From Anseongella ginsenosidimutans (GTDB taxonomy: Bacteria; Bacteroidota; Bacteroidia; Sphingobacteriales; Sphingobacteriaceae), in assembly GCA_029268045.1 (NCBI GenBank), contig JAJUHF010000003.1, positions 1 to 64,000 on the forward strand: a DNA stretch of 64,000 nt, in the 5' to 3' direction. A program made the position numbers and the translations under genes. This document shows, one piece after another, positions 35,963-46,110 of the stretch (position 1 is its first letter; each line of letters begins with the position of its first letter). The notes under the pieces are model-generated. The model was not told the origin of the DNA, searched no databases, and saw nothing but the letters and a program-made list of their open reading frames with translations.

Positions 35963-37135
35963 ATGGCTTCTAGGAAAATAGACATTTTTGACACGACCTT
36001 GCGCGATGGGGAACAGGTCCCTGGCTGTAAATTGAACACCCCGGAGAAGATCGAGATCGCACGCCAACTTGAAAAGCTGGGTGTGGATATCATTGAAGCG
36101 GGATTTCCCATTTCCAGTCCGGGAGACTTCAACTCCGTTGTGGAAATCGCAAAGGCGGTGAAGGAACCCGTCGTCTGCGGTTTGTCCCGGGCGGTAAAGA
36201 AAGACATTGAAGTAGCGGCTGAAGCGCTTAAGTTCGCAAAAAGGCCGCGGATTCACACCGGAATCGGCACCTCGGAAACCCATATCCGGTATAAATTCCG
36301 CGCTACCCCTGAAAAGATCATCGAATGGGCAGTGGATGCCGTCAAGTACGCGAAAACCTTTGTGGAGGATGTGGAATTTTACGCGGAAGACGCAGGCAGA
36401 ACCGATAACGAGTTTCTGGCCCGGGTATGCGAAGCCCTAATCAAAGTCGGGGTCACCGTGCTGAATATCCCCGATACCACCGGCTATTGCCTACCGGAAG
36501 AATACGGCGCCAAAATCCGGTATTTGAAAGAAAACGTCAAAGGAATTGACCGGGTGACCCTTTCCACCCATTGCCATAACGACCTGGGCCTGGCCACTGC
36601 CAATTCCATTGCCGGAGCGGCCAACGGCGCCGGCCAGATCGAATGCACCCTGAACGGGATCGGCGAACGGGCGGGAAACACTTCGCTGGAGGAAGTCGTG
36701 ATGGTGATCAAGCAGCATCCCTCCCTGAATCTGCATACCGACATCCAGACCCGTCTGCTTTATCCAACCAGCCGCCTGGTGTCTGACCGCATGGGCATGG
36801 TCGTCCAGCCGAACAAAGCCATTGTCGGATCCAATGCGTTCGCGCACTCTTCCGGCATCCATCAGGACGGGGTGATCAAATTCCGGGAAACCTACGAGAT
36901 CATTGATCCGGAAGAAGTCGGCGTGGACCAATCATCCATCGTACTCACCGCCCGCAGCGGACGGGCTGCCATCGCCTACCGCTCACAGAAATTGGGGTAT
37001 CACCTCACCAAGGACGAATTGGACGGGGTGTACGAACTGTTTCTGGATTACGCCGACAGAAAGAAAGAGGTAGTGGACGAGGATCTGCACGAGATCATGA
37101 GGAAATCAAATATCAGCGGAAAAGTGGAAGCCTGA
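35963..37135 (+). CDS. leuA: 2-isopropylmalate synthase, short form
   Basis: Condenses acetyl-CoA with 2-oxoisovalerate, first step of leucine synthesis. The 390-residue protein is the TIM barrel plus a short linker: [13 protein letters not shown] near the N-terminus, [26 protein letters not shown] metal ligands, [13 protein letters not shown] and [10 protein letters not shown]. The C-terminal allosteric LeuA dimer domain of roughly 130 residues in long forms is absent, so leucine feedback by that route is not expected; this is the usual Bacteroidota form. AAGGAAGG precedes the ATG. leuC and leuD follow at 20 and 16 bp; leuB is not in the window. Citramalate or homocitrate synthase is an unlikely alternative given leuCD. 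Confidence 0.92.
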   Translation: MASRKIDIFDTTLRDGEQVPGCKLNTPEKIEIARQLEKLGVDIIEAGFPISSPGDFNSVVEIAKAVKEPVVCGLSRAVKKDIEVAAEALKFAKRPRIHTGIGTSETHIRYKFRATPEKIIEWAVDAVKYAKTFVEDVEFYAEDAGRTDNEFLARVCEALIKVGVTVLNIPDTTGYCLPEEYGAKIRYLKENVKGIDRVTLSTHCHNDLGLATANSIAGAANGAGQIECTLNGIGERAGNTSLEEVVMVIKQHPSLNLHTDIQTRLLYPTSRLVSDRMGMVVQPNKAIVGSNAFAHSSGIHQDGVIKFRETYEIIDPEEVGVDQSSIVLTARSGRAAIAYRSQKLGYHLTKDELDGVYELFLDYADRKKEVVDEDLHEIMRKSNISGKVEA

Positions 37136-37155
37136 GGGGAAATGGGAGGAGTCGT

Positions 37156-38565
37156 ATGGGAAAGACCATTTTTGAGAAGATCTGGGACGCGCACGTTGTT
37201 GCCACGGAAAAGGGCGGCATTGAAGTCCTTTACATAGACAGGCATTTTATACACGAGGTAACCAGTCCCCAGGCTTTTTCGGAATTGGAGAAACGCGGGC
37301 TGCCGCTTTTCCGGCCGGAACAGACCGTGGCTACCGCCGACCACAACGTCCCAACCTGGAATCAGCACCTTCCCATCCCCGACCCGCTCTCAAGAAAACA
37401 GGTCAACACCCTGGAGGAAAACTGCCGGAAATTCGGCGTAACGCATTACGGTCTGGGACACCCCCATCAGGGGATTGTTCACGTAATCGGTCCCGAACTG
37501 GGCATTACCCAACCCGGTATGACTATTGTGTGCGGAGACAGTCACACTTCCACCCACGGCGCCTTCGGCACAGTTGCATTCGGTATCGGAACCAGTCAGG
37601 TGGCCATGGTCATGGCCAGTCAGTGCCTGCTCTTGAACCGGCCCAAAAAGATGCGGATCACCGTGAACGGACAAACCGGCCCGGGCGTATTTCCCAAAGA
37701 CGTCATCCTGTATATTATATCCAAACTGGGGACCGGCGGCGGGACAGGACATTTTGTGGAATATGCGGGAGACGTATTCCGGAACATGAGCATGGAGGGC
37801 CGGATGACCGTATGCAACATGAGCATTGAAATGGGCGCCCGCGGCGGACTGATCGCTCCGGATCAGACCACATTTGATTACATCAAAGGAAGGAAATTCG
37901 CTCCCAGCGGGGAAGCGTTCGACCAGGCGGTGGCCTATTGGAAAACTCTCCCCAGCGACGAAGATGCCGTATTTGATACCGAATATCATTTTGACGCCGC
38001 CGATATCGAACCCATGATTACCTACGGGACCAATCCGGGAATGGGCATCAAGATCACCGGCCGCATTCCGCAGCTGGATGAGGTTTCCAGCAAAGAAAAC
38101 TTCCGGAAATCCCTCGAGTACATGGGTTTGCAACCCGGCATGTCGCTGCTGGGGAAAAAGATTGATCACGTGTTCATTGGCAGTTGCACCAATTCGCGCA
38201 TCGAAGACTTGCGGCTGGTCGCCCGGATCGTAAAAGGGCGCCGGAAAGCCGCCAATGTGCAGGCCATGATTGTACCCGGATCGCGTCAGGTAGCCGACCA
38301 GGCACGGGAAGAGGGAATTGACCAAGTACTGCGTGAAGCCGGATTCCAGATGCGTGAGGCGGGCTGTTCGGCCTGTCTGGGAATGAATGAAGACAAGATC
38401 CCGCCGGGGGAATATTGCGTATCCACCTCCAACCGGAATTTTGAAGGCCGCCAGGGTCCGGGAGCGAGAACATTCCTGGTGAGCCCCCTGCTTGCGGCAG
38501 TCATTGCGCTGGAAGGCCGGATCGTGGACGCAAGAACCTATGCGGAACTTGCCGACGTATTGTAA
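37156..38565 (+). CDS. leuC: 3-isopropylmalate dehydratase large subunit
   Basis: Aconitase-family 4Fe-4S enzyme that isomerises 2- to 3-isopropylmalate together with LeuD. The 469-residue product has [23 protein letters not shown]-type cluster motif as [13 protein letters not shown], and [14 protein letters not shown], giving the three cluster cysteines. ENFEGRQ-type end appears as [22 protein letters not shown] good ribosome site GGGAGGA stands just before the ATG. Needs the Fe-S cluster made by the suf operon immediately downstream of leuD. Confidence 0.97.
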   Translation: MGKTIFEKIWDAHVVATEKGGIEVLYIDRHFIHEVTSPQAFSELEKRGLPLFRPEQTVATADHNVPTWNQHLPIPDPLSRKQVNTLEENCRKFGVTHYGLGHPHQGIVHVIGPELGITQPGMTIVCGDSHTSTHGAFGTVAFGIGTSQVAMVMASQCLLLNRPKKMRITVNGQTGPGVFPKDVILYIISKLGTGGGTGHFVEYAGDVFRNMSMEGRMTVCNMSIEMGARGGLIAPDQTTFDYIKGRKFAPSGEAFDQAVAYWKTLPSDEDAVFDTEYHFDAADIEPMITYGTNPGMGIKITGRIPQLDEVSSKENFRKSLEYMGLQPGMSLLGKKIDHVFIGSCTNSRIEDLRLVARIVKGRRKAANVQAMIVPGSRQVADQAREEGIDQVLREAGFQMREAGCSACLGMNEDKIPPGEYCVSTSNRNFEGRQGPGARTFLVSPLLAAVIALEGRIVDARTYAELADVL

Positions 38566-38581
38566 AGAGATCAGTTCAGTA

Positions 38582-39172
38582 ATGGAAAAATTCACCACGC
38601 TACAATCCACTGCCGTGCCGCTGCTCATCGAAAACGTGGACACCGATCAGATCATCCCGGCCCGATTTCTGAAAGCAACCAGCCGGGAAGGCTTCGGCGA
38701 GAACCTGTTTTGCGACTGGCGCTACGATTCAAACGGGCAAGCCCGGCCGGACTTCGTGCTTAACAACCCCCTGTATTCGGGAAAAATACTGATCGCAGGA
38801 CGCAACTTCGGGTCCGGATCGAGCCGTGAACACGCCGCTTGGGCAATTTATGACTACGGTTTCCGGGTCGTTGTATCCAGTTTTTTCGCGGATATTTTTA
38901 AAGGAAACGCACTCAATACCGGGCTGCTGCCCATCGAAATATCGGAGTCTTTCCTTCAGCAGCTGCTTTCAGCGGTGCATGCCAACCCCAAGACCCTGTT
39001 TCGGGTAGACCTTGAGAACCAGGAGTTGGCGGTCCCTGACCGAGGGCTTTCAGAAACGTTTGAAATCCACCCCTACAAAAAGATGTGCCTGCTTAACGGC
39101 TACGATGATATTGATTACCTGATCAGCCTCAAAGACCGGATCCTTGCCTTTGAAGAACAAAAGCCGGCATAA
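38582..39172 (+). CDS. leuD: 3-isopropylmalate dehydratase small subunit
   Basis: Swivel-domain partner of LeuC. The 196-residue product starts [31 protein letters not shown] and includes [21 protein letters not shown], the conserved loop that completes the active site, and [20 protein letters not shown]. The track start 30 codons upstream lies inside leuC; ATG 38582 is 16 bp after the leuC stop. Confidence 0.96.
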   Translation: MEKFTTLQSTAVPLLIENVDTDQIIPARFLKATSREGFGENLFCDWRYDSNGQARPDFVLNNPLYSGKILIAGRNFGSGSSREHAAWAIYDYGFRVVVSSFFADIFKGNALNTGLLPIEISESFLQQLLSAVHANPKTLFRVDLENQELAVPDRGLSETFEIHPYKKMCLLNGYDDIDYLISLKDRILAFEEQKPA

Positions 39173-39187
39173 CTCCCCGGAATTACT

Positions 39188-39195
39188 TAACTTTG
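39188..39195 (+). promoter_or_regulatory. Bacteroidota -7 box in front of the suf operon
   Basis: TAACTTTG, an exact TAnnTTTG match, 145 bp before the sufB ATG. No clear -33 TTG at the right spacing. It implies a leader of about 140 bases that contains three hairpins. Confidence 0.42.
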
Positions 39196-39211
39196 GCGCG
39201 AATTAAAACAA

Positions 39212-39291
39212 AGCCCAACGGGCTATGTTGAACCCATGGAGAAGGCCCGTAAAAGCGGGCTCCAACCGGCAAGATCAGCTTCTGCATCCGG
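39212..39291 (+). promoter_or_regulatory. Structured leader of sufB with three hairpins
   Basis: Three stem-loops follow one another: AGCCC/GGGCT (39212-39224), GCCCG/CGGGC with loop TAAAAG (39245-39260) and CCGG/CCGG with inner CA/TG (39266-39291). None is followed by a T-run, so they do not look like leuD terminators. They lie between the -7 box and sufB and may form an untranslated leader with a regulatory role. It matches no riboswitch class I can name. Confidence 0.35.
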
Positions 39292-39340
39292 CCAAAACAA
39301 AGTTATTTAGAATGGGTTTAATTAATGTAAGTTCAGCGCT

Positions 39341-40786
39341 ATGAGTGAAGATTTGAAAGTCCTTGAAGAGATTACCCAATCGGAGTATAAATACGGTTTT
39401 TATACGGACATTGAAACCGAGTACGCCCCGCCCGGCTTGAATGAAGACATCATCCGTTTCATTTCCGCAAAAAAAGGCGAACCGGAATTCCTGTTGGAAT
39501 GGCGGTTGAAAGCGTTCCGGAACTGGCTGAAAATGGAAGAACCCCATTGGCCGAATGTGACCTATCCGGCAATAGACTACCAGAAGCTGTCCTACTACGC
39601 GGCGCCGAAGCAAATGCCCAAGTTGAACAGCCTGGATGAAGTGGATCCGGAACTGCGCGCCACCTTTGACAAACTCGGCATATCCCTGGATGAGCAAAAG
39701 CGCCTTACCGGCGTAGCGGTGGATGCGGTATTCGATTCGGTTTCCATTGCCACCACATTCCGTGAAAAACTGAAAGAAGCCGGTGTGATCTTCTGTTCGG
39801 TGAGCGAAGCGGTGAAGGATCATCCGGAGCTGGTCAAGAAATACCTGGGTACGGTCGTACCTCCAACCGATAATTATTTCGCGGCATTGAACTCCGCCGT
39901 GTTTTCTGACGGTTCATTTGTGTATGTCCCCAAGGGAGTCCGTTGTCCCATGGAGCTTTCCACCTATTTCCGGATCAATGCGGAAAACACCGGCCAGTTC
40001 GAACGTACCCTGATCATCGCCGAAGAAGGCGCGTATGTCAGTTACCTGGAAGGCTGTACCGCTCCCATGCGGGATGAGAACCAGCTGCACGCCGCGGTGG
40101 TGGAGATCATCGCCCTGGATGACGCCGAGGTAAAGTATTCCACGGTACAGAACTGGTATCCTGGAGATAAGGACGGAAAAGGAGGCATCTATAACTTCGT
40201 TACCAAGCGGGGTCTGTGCCAGGGACGGAATTCAAAAATATCCTGGACCCAGGTGGAAACCGGTTCGGCCATCACCTGGAAATATCCCAGTGTAATTCTG
40301 AAAGGAGACCATTCCGCCGGAGAGTTCTATTCCGTGGCCGTGACCAATAACCGGCAGCAAGCCGATACCGGAACCAAAATGATTCACCTTGGAAAGAATA
40401 CCCGTAGCCGGATCGTCTCGAAAGGGATTTCGGCCGGATTCAGCAATAATTCATACCGCGGCCTGGTGAAGGTGGGGAAAAACGCACACAAATCCCGGAA
40501 TTACACCCAATGCGATTCGCTCTTGATCGGCGATAAATGCGGAGCGCACACGTTCCCATACATTGAAGTGAAGAACCAGACGGCTCAGATCGAACACGAA
40601 GCTACCACCTCCAAAATCGGAGAAGACCAGATATTTTACTGCAATCAGCGGGGTATCGGGCCCGAAGAAGCAGTGAGCCTGATCGTAAACGGCTATTGCC
40701 GGGAAGTATTGAACCACCTCCCCATGGAATTTGCGGTGGAAGCGCAGAAGTTATTGGCAGTCAGCCTTGAAGGTAGCGTTGGTTAA
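39341..40786 (+). CDS. sufB: Fe-S cluster assembly scaffold SufB
   Basis: Core scaffold subunit of the SufBC2D complex on which Fe-S clusters are built. The 481-residue protein has the family N-terminus ([27 protein letters not shown]), [46 protein letters not shown] and the C-terminal beta-helix with [26 protein letters not shown]. First gene of sufB-C-D-S-E-T; sufC starts 23 bp later. No IscR or SufR gene is adjacent. Confidence 0.97.
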   Translation: MSEDLKVLEEITQSEYKYGFYTDIETEYAPPGLNEDIIRFISAKKGEPEFLLEWRLKAFRNWLKMEEPHWPNVTYPAIDYQKLSYYAAPKQMPKLNSLDEVDPELRATFDKLGISLDEQKRLTGVAVDAVFDSVSIATTFREKLKEAGVIFCSVSEAVKDHPELVKKYLGTVVPPTDNYFAALNSAVFSDGSFVYVPKGVRCPMELSTYFRINAENTGQFERTLIIAEEGAYVSYLEGCTAPMRDENQLHAAVVEIIALDDAEVKYSTVQNWYPGDKDGKGGIYNFVTKRGLCQGRNSKISWTQVETGSAITWKYPSVILKGDHSAGEFYSVAVTNNRQQADTGTKMIHLGKNTRSRIVSKGISAGFSNNSYRGLVKVGKNAHKSRNYTQCDSLLIGDKCGAHTFPYIEVKNQTAQIEHEATTSKIGEDQIFYCNQRGIGPEEAVSLIVNGYCREVLNHLPMEFAVEAQKLLAVSLEGSVG

Positions 40787-40809
40787 TCAAAAGAATTAAG
40801 AAAAAGAAT

Positions 40810-41568
40810 ATGTTAACGATAAAAGATCTCAAAGCTTCCATTGAAGGGAAGGAAATTTTAAAAGGCATCAGCCTCGAGGTACGGCCGGGCGAAGTTCATG
40901 CAATCATGGGTCCCAACGGATCCGGGAAAAGTACGCTTTCGGCCATTCTTGCAGGGCGTGAGGAATTCGAAGTCACTTCGGGCAGCGTCACCTATCAGGG
41001 ACAGGATCTGCTGGAGATGGCGCCGGAAGACCGCGCGCGGGCCGGCATCTTCCTGGCATTTCAATACCCGGTGGAAATTCCGGGAGTAAGCACCACCAAC
41101 TTTCTGAAAACCGCGGTGAACGAACTGCGTAAAGCCCGTGGCCAGGAACCGCTGGATGCCGTGCAATTCCTGAAGCTGATGAAGGAAAAAATGAAACTGG
41201 TTGAAATGAACCAGTCCCTGCTGAGCCGTTCGCTGAACGAAGGGTTCTCAGGCGGCGAGAAGAAACGGAATGAGATCTTTCAGATGGCCATGCTGGAGCC
41301 CAACCTTTCCATACTGGATGAAACCGACTCCGGCCTGGACATTGATGCCCTTCGCCTGGTTGCCAGCGGGGTAAATCAGTTACGCAGCAAGGATAACGCG
41401 TGCATCCTGATTACGCACTACCAGCGTCTGCTTGAATACATCGTGCCCGATTACGTGCACGTACTGTACAACGGAAAAATTGTTAAATCAGGAGATAAGA
41501 ACCTTGCGCTTGAGTTGGAAGCCAAGGGATACGATTGGATAAAAGAAGAAGAAAAAGTAGAAGCTTAA
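40810..41568 (+). CDS. sufC: Fe-S assembly ATPase SufC
   Basis: Cytosolic ABC-type ATPase that drives conformational change in SufBC2D. In 252 residues: Walker [10 protein letters not shown] (about 37-45), Q-loop [12 protein letters not shown], signature [11 protein letters not shown], Walker [13 protein letters not shown] and H-loop ITHYQRL. The [10 protein letters not shown] and [12 protein letters not shown] strings are specific to SufC. The stop is directly followed by the sufD ATG. Confidence 0.98.
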   Translation: MLTIKDLKASIEGKEILKGISLEVRPGEVHAIMGPNGSGKSTLSAILAGREEFEVTSGSVTYQGQDLLEMAPEDRARAGIFLAFQYPVEIPGVSTTNFLKTAVNELRKARGQEPLDAVQFLKLMKEKMKLVEMNQSLLSRSLNEGFSGGEKKRNEIFQMAMLEPNLSILDETDSGLDIDALRLVASGVNQLRSKDNACILITHYQRLLEYIVPDYVHVLYNGKIVKSGDKNLALELEAKGYDWIKEEEKVEA

Positions 41569-42849
41569 ATGAACAATGCTATCATAGCCCAGGATCCGGA
41601 TATCCAACGCTCCCTTGCCCCCCTTCAGACGAAACGGGAAGAAGCTAAGGCGTATTTTGAGAAGCATGGCTATCCGCATTCCAAACTGGAAGATTGGAAA
41701 TATGTTCCGGTTCACCGGATTATTGCGCCTGCCTACGAAAACCCTGCACCGGACGCAGGCGGCTCAGTGGACAGGGACGCGTTTGCCGCGTACCCGCTGA
41801 CCAGCCTGGATGCGTGGTACCTGGTGTTTGTAAACGGCTGGTTCAGCGCCGAACTGTCGCAGGTACCCTCGCCGGAAGAAGGCATTTTGATCGGAGCGCT
41901 TTCCGACGAACAGGTGTTGGCGCAGGCGGCTCCCTATCTGGGGAACGTGGCAACCCTGGAGTCCGGCTTCGTTGCAAGCAATACGATGGGTTTCACCGAC
42001 GGCGCGTTCATCCACACTGCTGCCGGAAAAACACTGGATAAGCCCGTGGTGGTATATCACCTGACCGTTGCCCACGATGCACCGTTGAAGATCCGTCCGC
42101 GGAATCTGTTTGTTGCCGAATCGAACTCCTCCTTTAAGGTGGTTGAAATATTCGCTGGAGACGCATCCCGGGAGGCGCTGACCAATATGGTCACCGAACT
42201 GAAAGCCGAACAGGATGCCGTGGTGGATTACACCAAACTCCAGCTGGAGACCGGAAGCAACTTCCATGTGGGATATACTGAAATCGAACAGCATAAAAAC
42301 GCATCGGTAGACACGCACATCATTTCGCTGGACGGCGCGTTTGTGAGAAACAACCTGCATTTCCGTTTAATGGACAAGCAGTGCCGGAGCATTATGAACG
42401 GACTCTATCTGCTGAGCGGAAACCAGTTCCTGGATAACCACACCCGGGTAAATCACAATTCGCCCGAATGCTACAGCGATCAGCTGTACAAAGGAATTAT
42501 TAATGAACAGGCCACCGCCGTGTTCAACGGAAAGATTTTCGTGGAAAAGGATGCACAGAAAACCAATGCATACCAACGAAACATCAACATTCTGTTGTCA
42601 GACGAGGCGACTGTAAATACAAAACCCCAGCTGGAGATCTTCGCCGACGATGTGCGCTGTACGCACGGCGCTACCAGCGGCCACCTGGACGAAGAGGCTG
42701 TTTTCTATCTGCGCTCGCGTGGACTTTCGGAAAAAGATGCCAAACGCATGCTGTTGCGGGCCTATTCCGAAGAGGTGATCGGGAAATTACAGGTGGAAGA
42801 GCTGATTGCGCCCCTGATGAAGATCGCCGCTGAAAAATTTAAAGACTAA
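41569..42849 (+). CDS. sufD: Fe-S assembly protein SufD
   Basis: SufB paralogue and partner in SufBC2D, involved in iron acquisition by the scaffold. The 426-residue product has the N-terminal helical part with FEKHGYPHSKLEDWKYVPV, and the beta-helical core with LYLLSGNQFLDNHTRVNHNSPECYSDQLYKGI and CTHGATSGHLDEEAVFYLRSRG, including the conserved functional His region. It abuts sufC upstream and sufS downstream without a gap. Confidence 0.96.
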   Translation: MNNAIIAQDPDIQRSLAPLQTKREEAKAYFEKHGYPHSKLEDWKYVPVHRIIAPAYENPAPDAGGSVDRDAFAAYPLTSLDAWYLVFVNGWFSAELSQVPSPEEGILIGALSDEQVLAQAAPYLGNVATLESGFVASNTMGFTDGAFIHTAAGKTLDKPVVVYHLTVAHDAPLKIRPRNLFVAESNSSFKVVEIFAGDASREALTNMVTELKAEQDAVVDYTKLQLETGSNFHVGYTEIEQHKNASVDTHIISLDGAFVRNNLHFRLMDKQCRSIMNGLYLLSGNQFLDNHTRVNHNSPECYSDQLYKGIINEQATAVFNGKIFVEKDAQKTNAYQRNINILLSDEATVNTKPQLEIFADDVRCTHGATSGHLDEEAVFYLRSRGLSEKDAKRMLLRAYSEEVIGKLQVEELIAPLMKIAAEKFKD

Positions 42850-44061
42850 ATGATCGATATACCTGCCATCAGGGAACAGTTCCCCGTCCTTCACCAGGAA
42901 GTGAACGGGCATCCCCTGGTGTATTTCGACAACGCGGCAACCACGCAAAAACCGCAACGGGTCATTGACGCCTTGCTTCATTATTACCGGTTTGACAATT
43001 CCAATATTCACCGCGGTGTACACACCCTGGCCGACCGCGCCACCGACGGCTTTGAACAAACCCGGGAACTGGCAGCAAAATTCATCAATGCTGCCGAGAA
43101 GGAGGAAGTGATCTTCACCAAGGGAACCACCGAGGGAATTAACCTGGTGGCGCATAGTTTCGGGCGCAGTATGCTGCATCCCGGCGACGAGGTGATCATT
43201 TCCGCCATGGAACATCATTCCAACATCGTTCCCTGGCAAATGATCTGTGAGGAGCGCGGCGCCCTGCTCAAAGTTATTCCGGTTACAGAAAACGGGGAGC
43301 TGATCCTGGAGGAATACGCCCGTCAGCTAGGTCCGAAGACCAAAATGGTGGCGCTTGTTCACGTATCCAATACGTTGGGCACGGTGAACCCGGTCAGAAA
43401 GATTACCGAGATGGCGCACCAAGCCGGCGCCAAGGTATTGATTGACGCAGCCCAGTCGGTTGGACACCTGCCCGTGGATGTCCAGGAAATCGATTGCGAT
43501 TTTCTGGTGTTTTCAGCGCATAAGATCTACGGTCCTACCGGGGTTGGCGTGCTGTACGGCAAGCGGGCCGAACTGGAGGCGCTTCCCCCCTACCAGGGCG
43601 GAGGTTCCATGATCCGGGACGTGCGTTTTGAAAAAACCACCTACAACGATATTCCCTATAAGTTTGAAGCGGGGACCCCGACCATTGGCGAGGTGATCGC
43701 GTTCAAACCGGCCATTGAATTCATCAACGAGTTGGGCAAACCGGCCATCCATTCCCACGAAGACGAACTTTTTCGGCAGGCGCGGGAAGGGCTGCAATCC
43801 ATCCCCGGCGTACGGCTGGTTGGCCAGGCGGCGGAAGCATCGGGTATTGTTTCGTTTTTGCTGGAGAAAACGCATCTGTTCGACACGGGAATGTTACTGG
43901 ATGCCCGGGGAATCGCGATCCGCACGGGCCACCACTGCACCCAGCCCCTAATGGAGCGCTTCGGCATCGAAGGCACCTGCCGGGCCTCTTTTGCCGTGTA
44001 CAACACCAAAGAAGAAGTGGACTACTTTCTGGAAAGCGTAGAAAAAATAGCAACGAGGTGA
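42850..44061 (+). CDS. sufS: Cysteine desulfurase SufS
   Basis: PLP enzyme that takes sulfur from cysteine for Fe-S assembly. The 403-residue protein has FDNAATTQKP, SAMEHHSNIVPWQ, PLP lysine K225 in SAHKIYGPTGVG and the persulfide Cys363 in RTGHHCTQPLM, the group II layout. The stop overlaps the sufE start as GTGA. Confidence 0.97.
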   Translation: MIDIPAIREQFPVLHQEVNGHPLVYFDNAATTQKPQRVIDALLHYYRFDNSNIHRGVHTLADRATDGFEQTRELAAKFINAAEKEEVIFTKGTTEGINLVAHSFGRSMLHPGDEVIISAMEHHSNIVPWQMICEERGALLKVIPVTENGELILEEYARQLGPKTKMVALVHVSNTLGTVNPVRKITEMAHQAGAKVLIDAAQSVGHLPVDVQEIDCDFLVFSAHKIYGPTGVGVLYGKRAELEALPPYQGGGSMIRDVRFEKTTYNDIPYKFEAGTPTIGEVIAFKPAIEFINELGKPAIHSHEDELFRQAREGLQSIPGVRLVGQAAEASGIVSFLLEKTHLFDTGMLLDARGIAIRTGHHCTQPLMERFGIEGTCRASFAVYNTKEEVDYFLESVEKIATR

Positions 44062-44501
44062 AACCGGCAATCAATGAAATACAGGACGAAATAATAGAAG
44101 AGTTTTCACTGCTCGAAAATGACATGGAAAGCACCATCTTCTATATCATGGAGATGGGCGGCAAGCTTCCTCCGCTTGATGAGAAATACAAGGTAGAAGA
44201 AAATATCGTAAAAGGCTGCCAGTCGAAGGTGTGGCTTGTAAGCAGCTTTGAAGATGGGAAAGTGATTTTCAAGGCGGACAGCAATACCGATATTACCAAA
44301 GGCCTGATCAGTCTGCTTATCCGGGTCTGGAACGAGCGGACACCGGAGGAAATCCTTCACTCGGAATTGTATTTTGTGGAGCGTATCGGCATGCGGAAAG
44401 TGATTGGCTCCCAACGTTCCAATGGATTTTCCTCCATGATCAAGCAGATGAAACTATATGCGCTGGCATTCCAGAACATCCAACACCATGGCAGAGAATA
44501 A
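44058..44501 (+). CDS. sufE: Sulfur acceptor SufE
   Basis: Accepts persulfide from SufS and passes it to SufB. The 147-residue protein shows GGKLPPLDEKYKVEENIVKGCQSKVWL with acceptor Cys54, and later FVERIGMRKVIGSQRSNGF. The start is GTG at 44058, overlapping the sufS stop; no ATG lies before the conserved core, so the rare start is credible and suggests coupling with sufS. Confidence 0.95.
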   Translation: MKPAINEIQDEIIEEFSLLENDMESTIFYIMEMGGKLPPLDEKYKVEENIVKGCQSKVWLVSSFEDGKVIFKADSNTDITKGLISLLIRVWNERTPEEILHSELYFVERIGMRKVIGSQRSNGFSSMIKQMKLYALAFQNIQHHGRE

Positions 44502-44820
44502 AAACGAAAAAACGCTTGAACAGCTTCGGGAAGAGGCCATTGAAGCAATAAAAACCTGTTATGACCCCGAGATCCCGGTCAATATCTATGATCTCGGTCT
44601 AATATACGAGCTGACGATCACGCCGGAACGCAATGCGGAGGTGATCATGACCCTTACTTCCCCATTTTGTCCGGTAGCCGGCACACTCCCCGAAGAAGTA
44701 CGTCAAAAAGTACAGGCGGTAGAGGGCATCAACGAAGCAACGCTGGATGTGGTCTTCGATCCCCCCTGGGACAAGGACATGATGAGCGAAGAAGCCAAAC
44801 TGGCGCTCGGTTTCATGTAG
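44488..44820 (+). CDS. sufT: SufT / DUF59 (MIP18-type) Fe-S maturation protein
   Basis: Small MIP18-family protein (110 residues) that helps mature Fe-S proteins. It has the hallmark YDPEIPVNIYDLGLIYEL, TLTSPFCPVAGTLPEEV with the conserved Cys, and a C-terminal VVFDPPWDKDMMSEEAKLALG. ATG 44488 lies inside the end of sufE (14-bp overlap), 10 codons after the track start. Last gene of the suf operon; the converging DUF4010 gene ends 4 bp away. Confidence 0.93.
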   Translation: MAENKNEKTLEQLREEAIEAIKTCYDPEIPVNIYDLGLIYELTITPERNAEVIMTLTSPFCPVAGTLPEEVRQKVQAVEGINEATLDVVFDPPWDKDMMSEEAKLALGFM

Positions 44821-44824
44821 AGCT

Positions 44825-46066
44825 TTACCAGCAAAGCAGGATGGCCAGGCCACCTGTAATTCCGGCGCCAAATAACACACTCATGTATTTTTTCAGCCGC
44901 CGGTTCCCTATAAAGAGGACGATGCCGCCCTTAAACGCCAGGTTGGCCAGAGAGGCGGTCAGGATCAGACGCCAGGCAAGGTCCGGTTCTATTTCTCCCG
45001 AAGCGGCCATTGCCGAAGTAGACAGTGTAATCGCGTCCATATTGGTGAGGCCCGATAGGATCGCCACGCCGAACAGTCCGCTTTGCCCCACTTCCTCCGA
45101 AGCCCAGGCAGATACCAATACGATCAGGCCGTAAAGTGCCGCAAAGATCAGCGCATTCTTGATTTCGGCGGGGTTGTCCTGTTCCGGAAGCTCTTCGGTC
45201 TGACTTCCCCGTTTGAAAAACCACACCACGGTCATCAGGCCGAAGAAGACCAGTTCCAGGGCGATGGGCCACACCACCTTACTGAAAACACCGGGCGCCA
45301 CAATGACAATTTCCACCAGCACCCTTCCGTAAGACACCACCGTGGCGGCCAGGAGTACCAAAATGGCTACGTTGGTAATCCCCGCTCCCGCCCTGCCGGC
45401 GGTTTTACGTGAATAGGAAACGGTCGTCGCGGTACTGGAAACCATTCCGCCTAGCAGACCGCCCGCCAGGACTCCCAGTTTTCCGCCCAGCAGCTTGTAA
45501 AAGAAGTATCCGATCAGGCTGATCCCCACAATGAGTACCACCATCCACCAGATTTCCCGTGGATTCAGCACCTGGTATGGCCCCATGTTTTCATTGGGCA
45601 GTACCGGCAGAATGACCAACGTAATCAGCACAAATTGCATCACCGCCTTCAGGTCCTTTTCCCCGATCTTATCCACAAATTGGTGCAACGCCGGCTTGAA
45701 ATGAAGCAGCACCACCACCACCCCGGTCAGCACGACGGCAAGCAGCTGATTTCCATTTACCAGATAGGCTCCGATGAGATACATCAGGATGATTGACATC
45801 TCGGTGGTAAGTCCGCCTACCCCTTCCCGCTGAACGGTTCGCTGCCAGTTGGTTACGATCAGCAATCCGCCGATACAGGCCACCCCGGCCGGGACCATCC
45901 ATACCCCGAAATCGCTGGCAAGCAGCGCCGAAAGCGTCCCCGTAAGCGTAATCAGCGGAAAGGTACGGATTCCTGCCACGCGGGAATTCACATGTTCCCG
46001 CTGGATTCCAACCAGCATACCCAATGCCAGGGACAAACCAAGGATGAGGTATAAATTGTCAATCAT
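44825..46066 (-). CDS. MgtC/SapB family membrane protein with DUF4010
   Basis: Multi-spanning inner-membrane protein (413 residues, about 12 hydrophobic segments). The N-terminal third is an MgtC/SapB domain (LGMLVGIQREHVNSRVAGIRTFPLITLTG) and the rest is DUF4010 (LLGGMVSSTATTVSYSRK; GLTNMDAITLSTSAMA). MgtC homologues are tied to magnesium or phosphate stress in pathogens, but the function of this long form is not established. ATG 46066. It is divergent from the FG-GAP gene across 44 bp. Confidence 0.88.
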   Translation of the reverse strand: MIDNLYLILGLSLALGMLVGIQREHVNSRVAGIRTFPLITLTGTLSALLASDFGVWMVPAGVACIGGLLIVTNWQRTVQREGVGGLTTEMSIILMYLIGAYLVNGNQLLAVVLTGVVVVLLHFKPALHQFVDKIGEKDLKAVMQFVLITLVILPVLPNENMGPYQVLNPREIWWMVVLIVGISLIGYFFYKLLGGKLGVLAGGLLGGMVSSTATTVSYSRKTAGRAGAGITNVAILVLLAATVVSYGRVLVEIVIVAPGVFSKVVWPIALELVFFGLMTVVWFFKRGSQTEELPEQDNPAEIKNALIFAALYGLIVLVSAWASEEVGQSGLFGVAILSGLTNMDAITLSTSAMAASGEIEPDLAWRLILTASLANLAFKGGIVLFIGNRRLKKYMSVLFGAGITGGLAILLCW

Positions 46067-46067
46067 C

Positions 46068-46083
46068 TTTTATAAATTCGTTC
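46068..46083 (+). repeat. 16-base direct repeat copy 1 (promoter-like)
   Basis: TTTTATAAATTCGTTC occurs here, 27 bp before the FG-GAP gene, and again at 53644-53659, 15 bp before the S66 peptidase gene, in the same orientation. It contains TAAATTCG, one base off TAnnTTTG, so both copies may be -7 regions. Confidence 0.5.
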
Positions 46084-46110
46084 TCTTAGTGAAATATAAA
46101 AATAATCCCG

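Noticed and set aside
37390-38643. 417-aa minus-strand ORF across leuC
   Set aside because: Lies wholly antisense to leuC, which has all aconitase motifs; the translation shows no family features.
39212-39260. Terminator after leuD
   Set aside because: The hairpins lack a following T-run and lie after a -7 box pointing to sufB.
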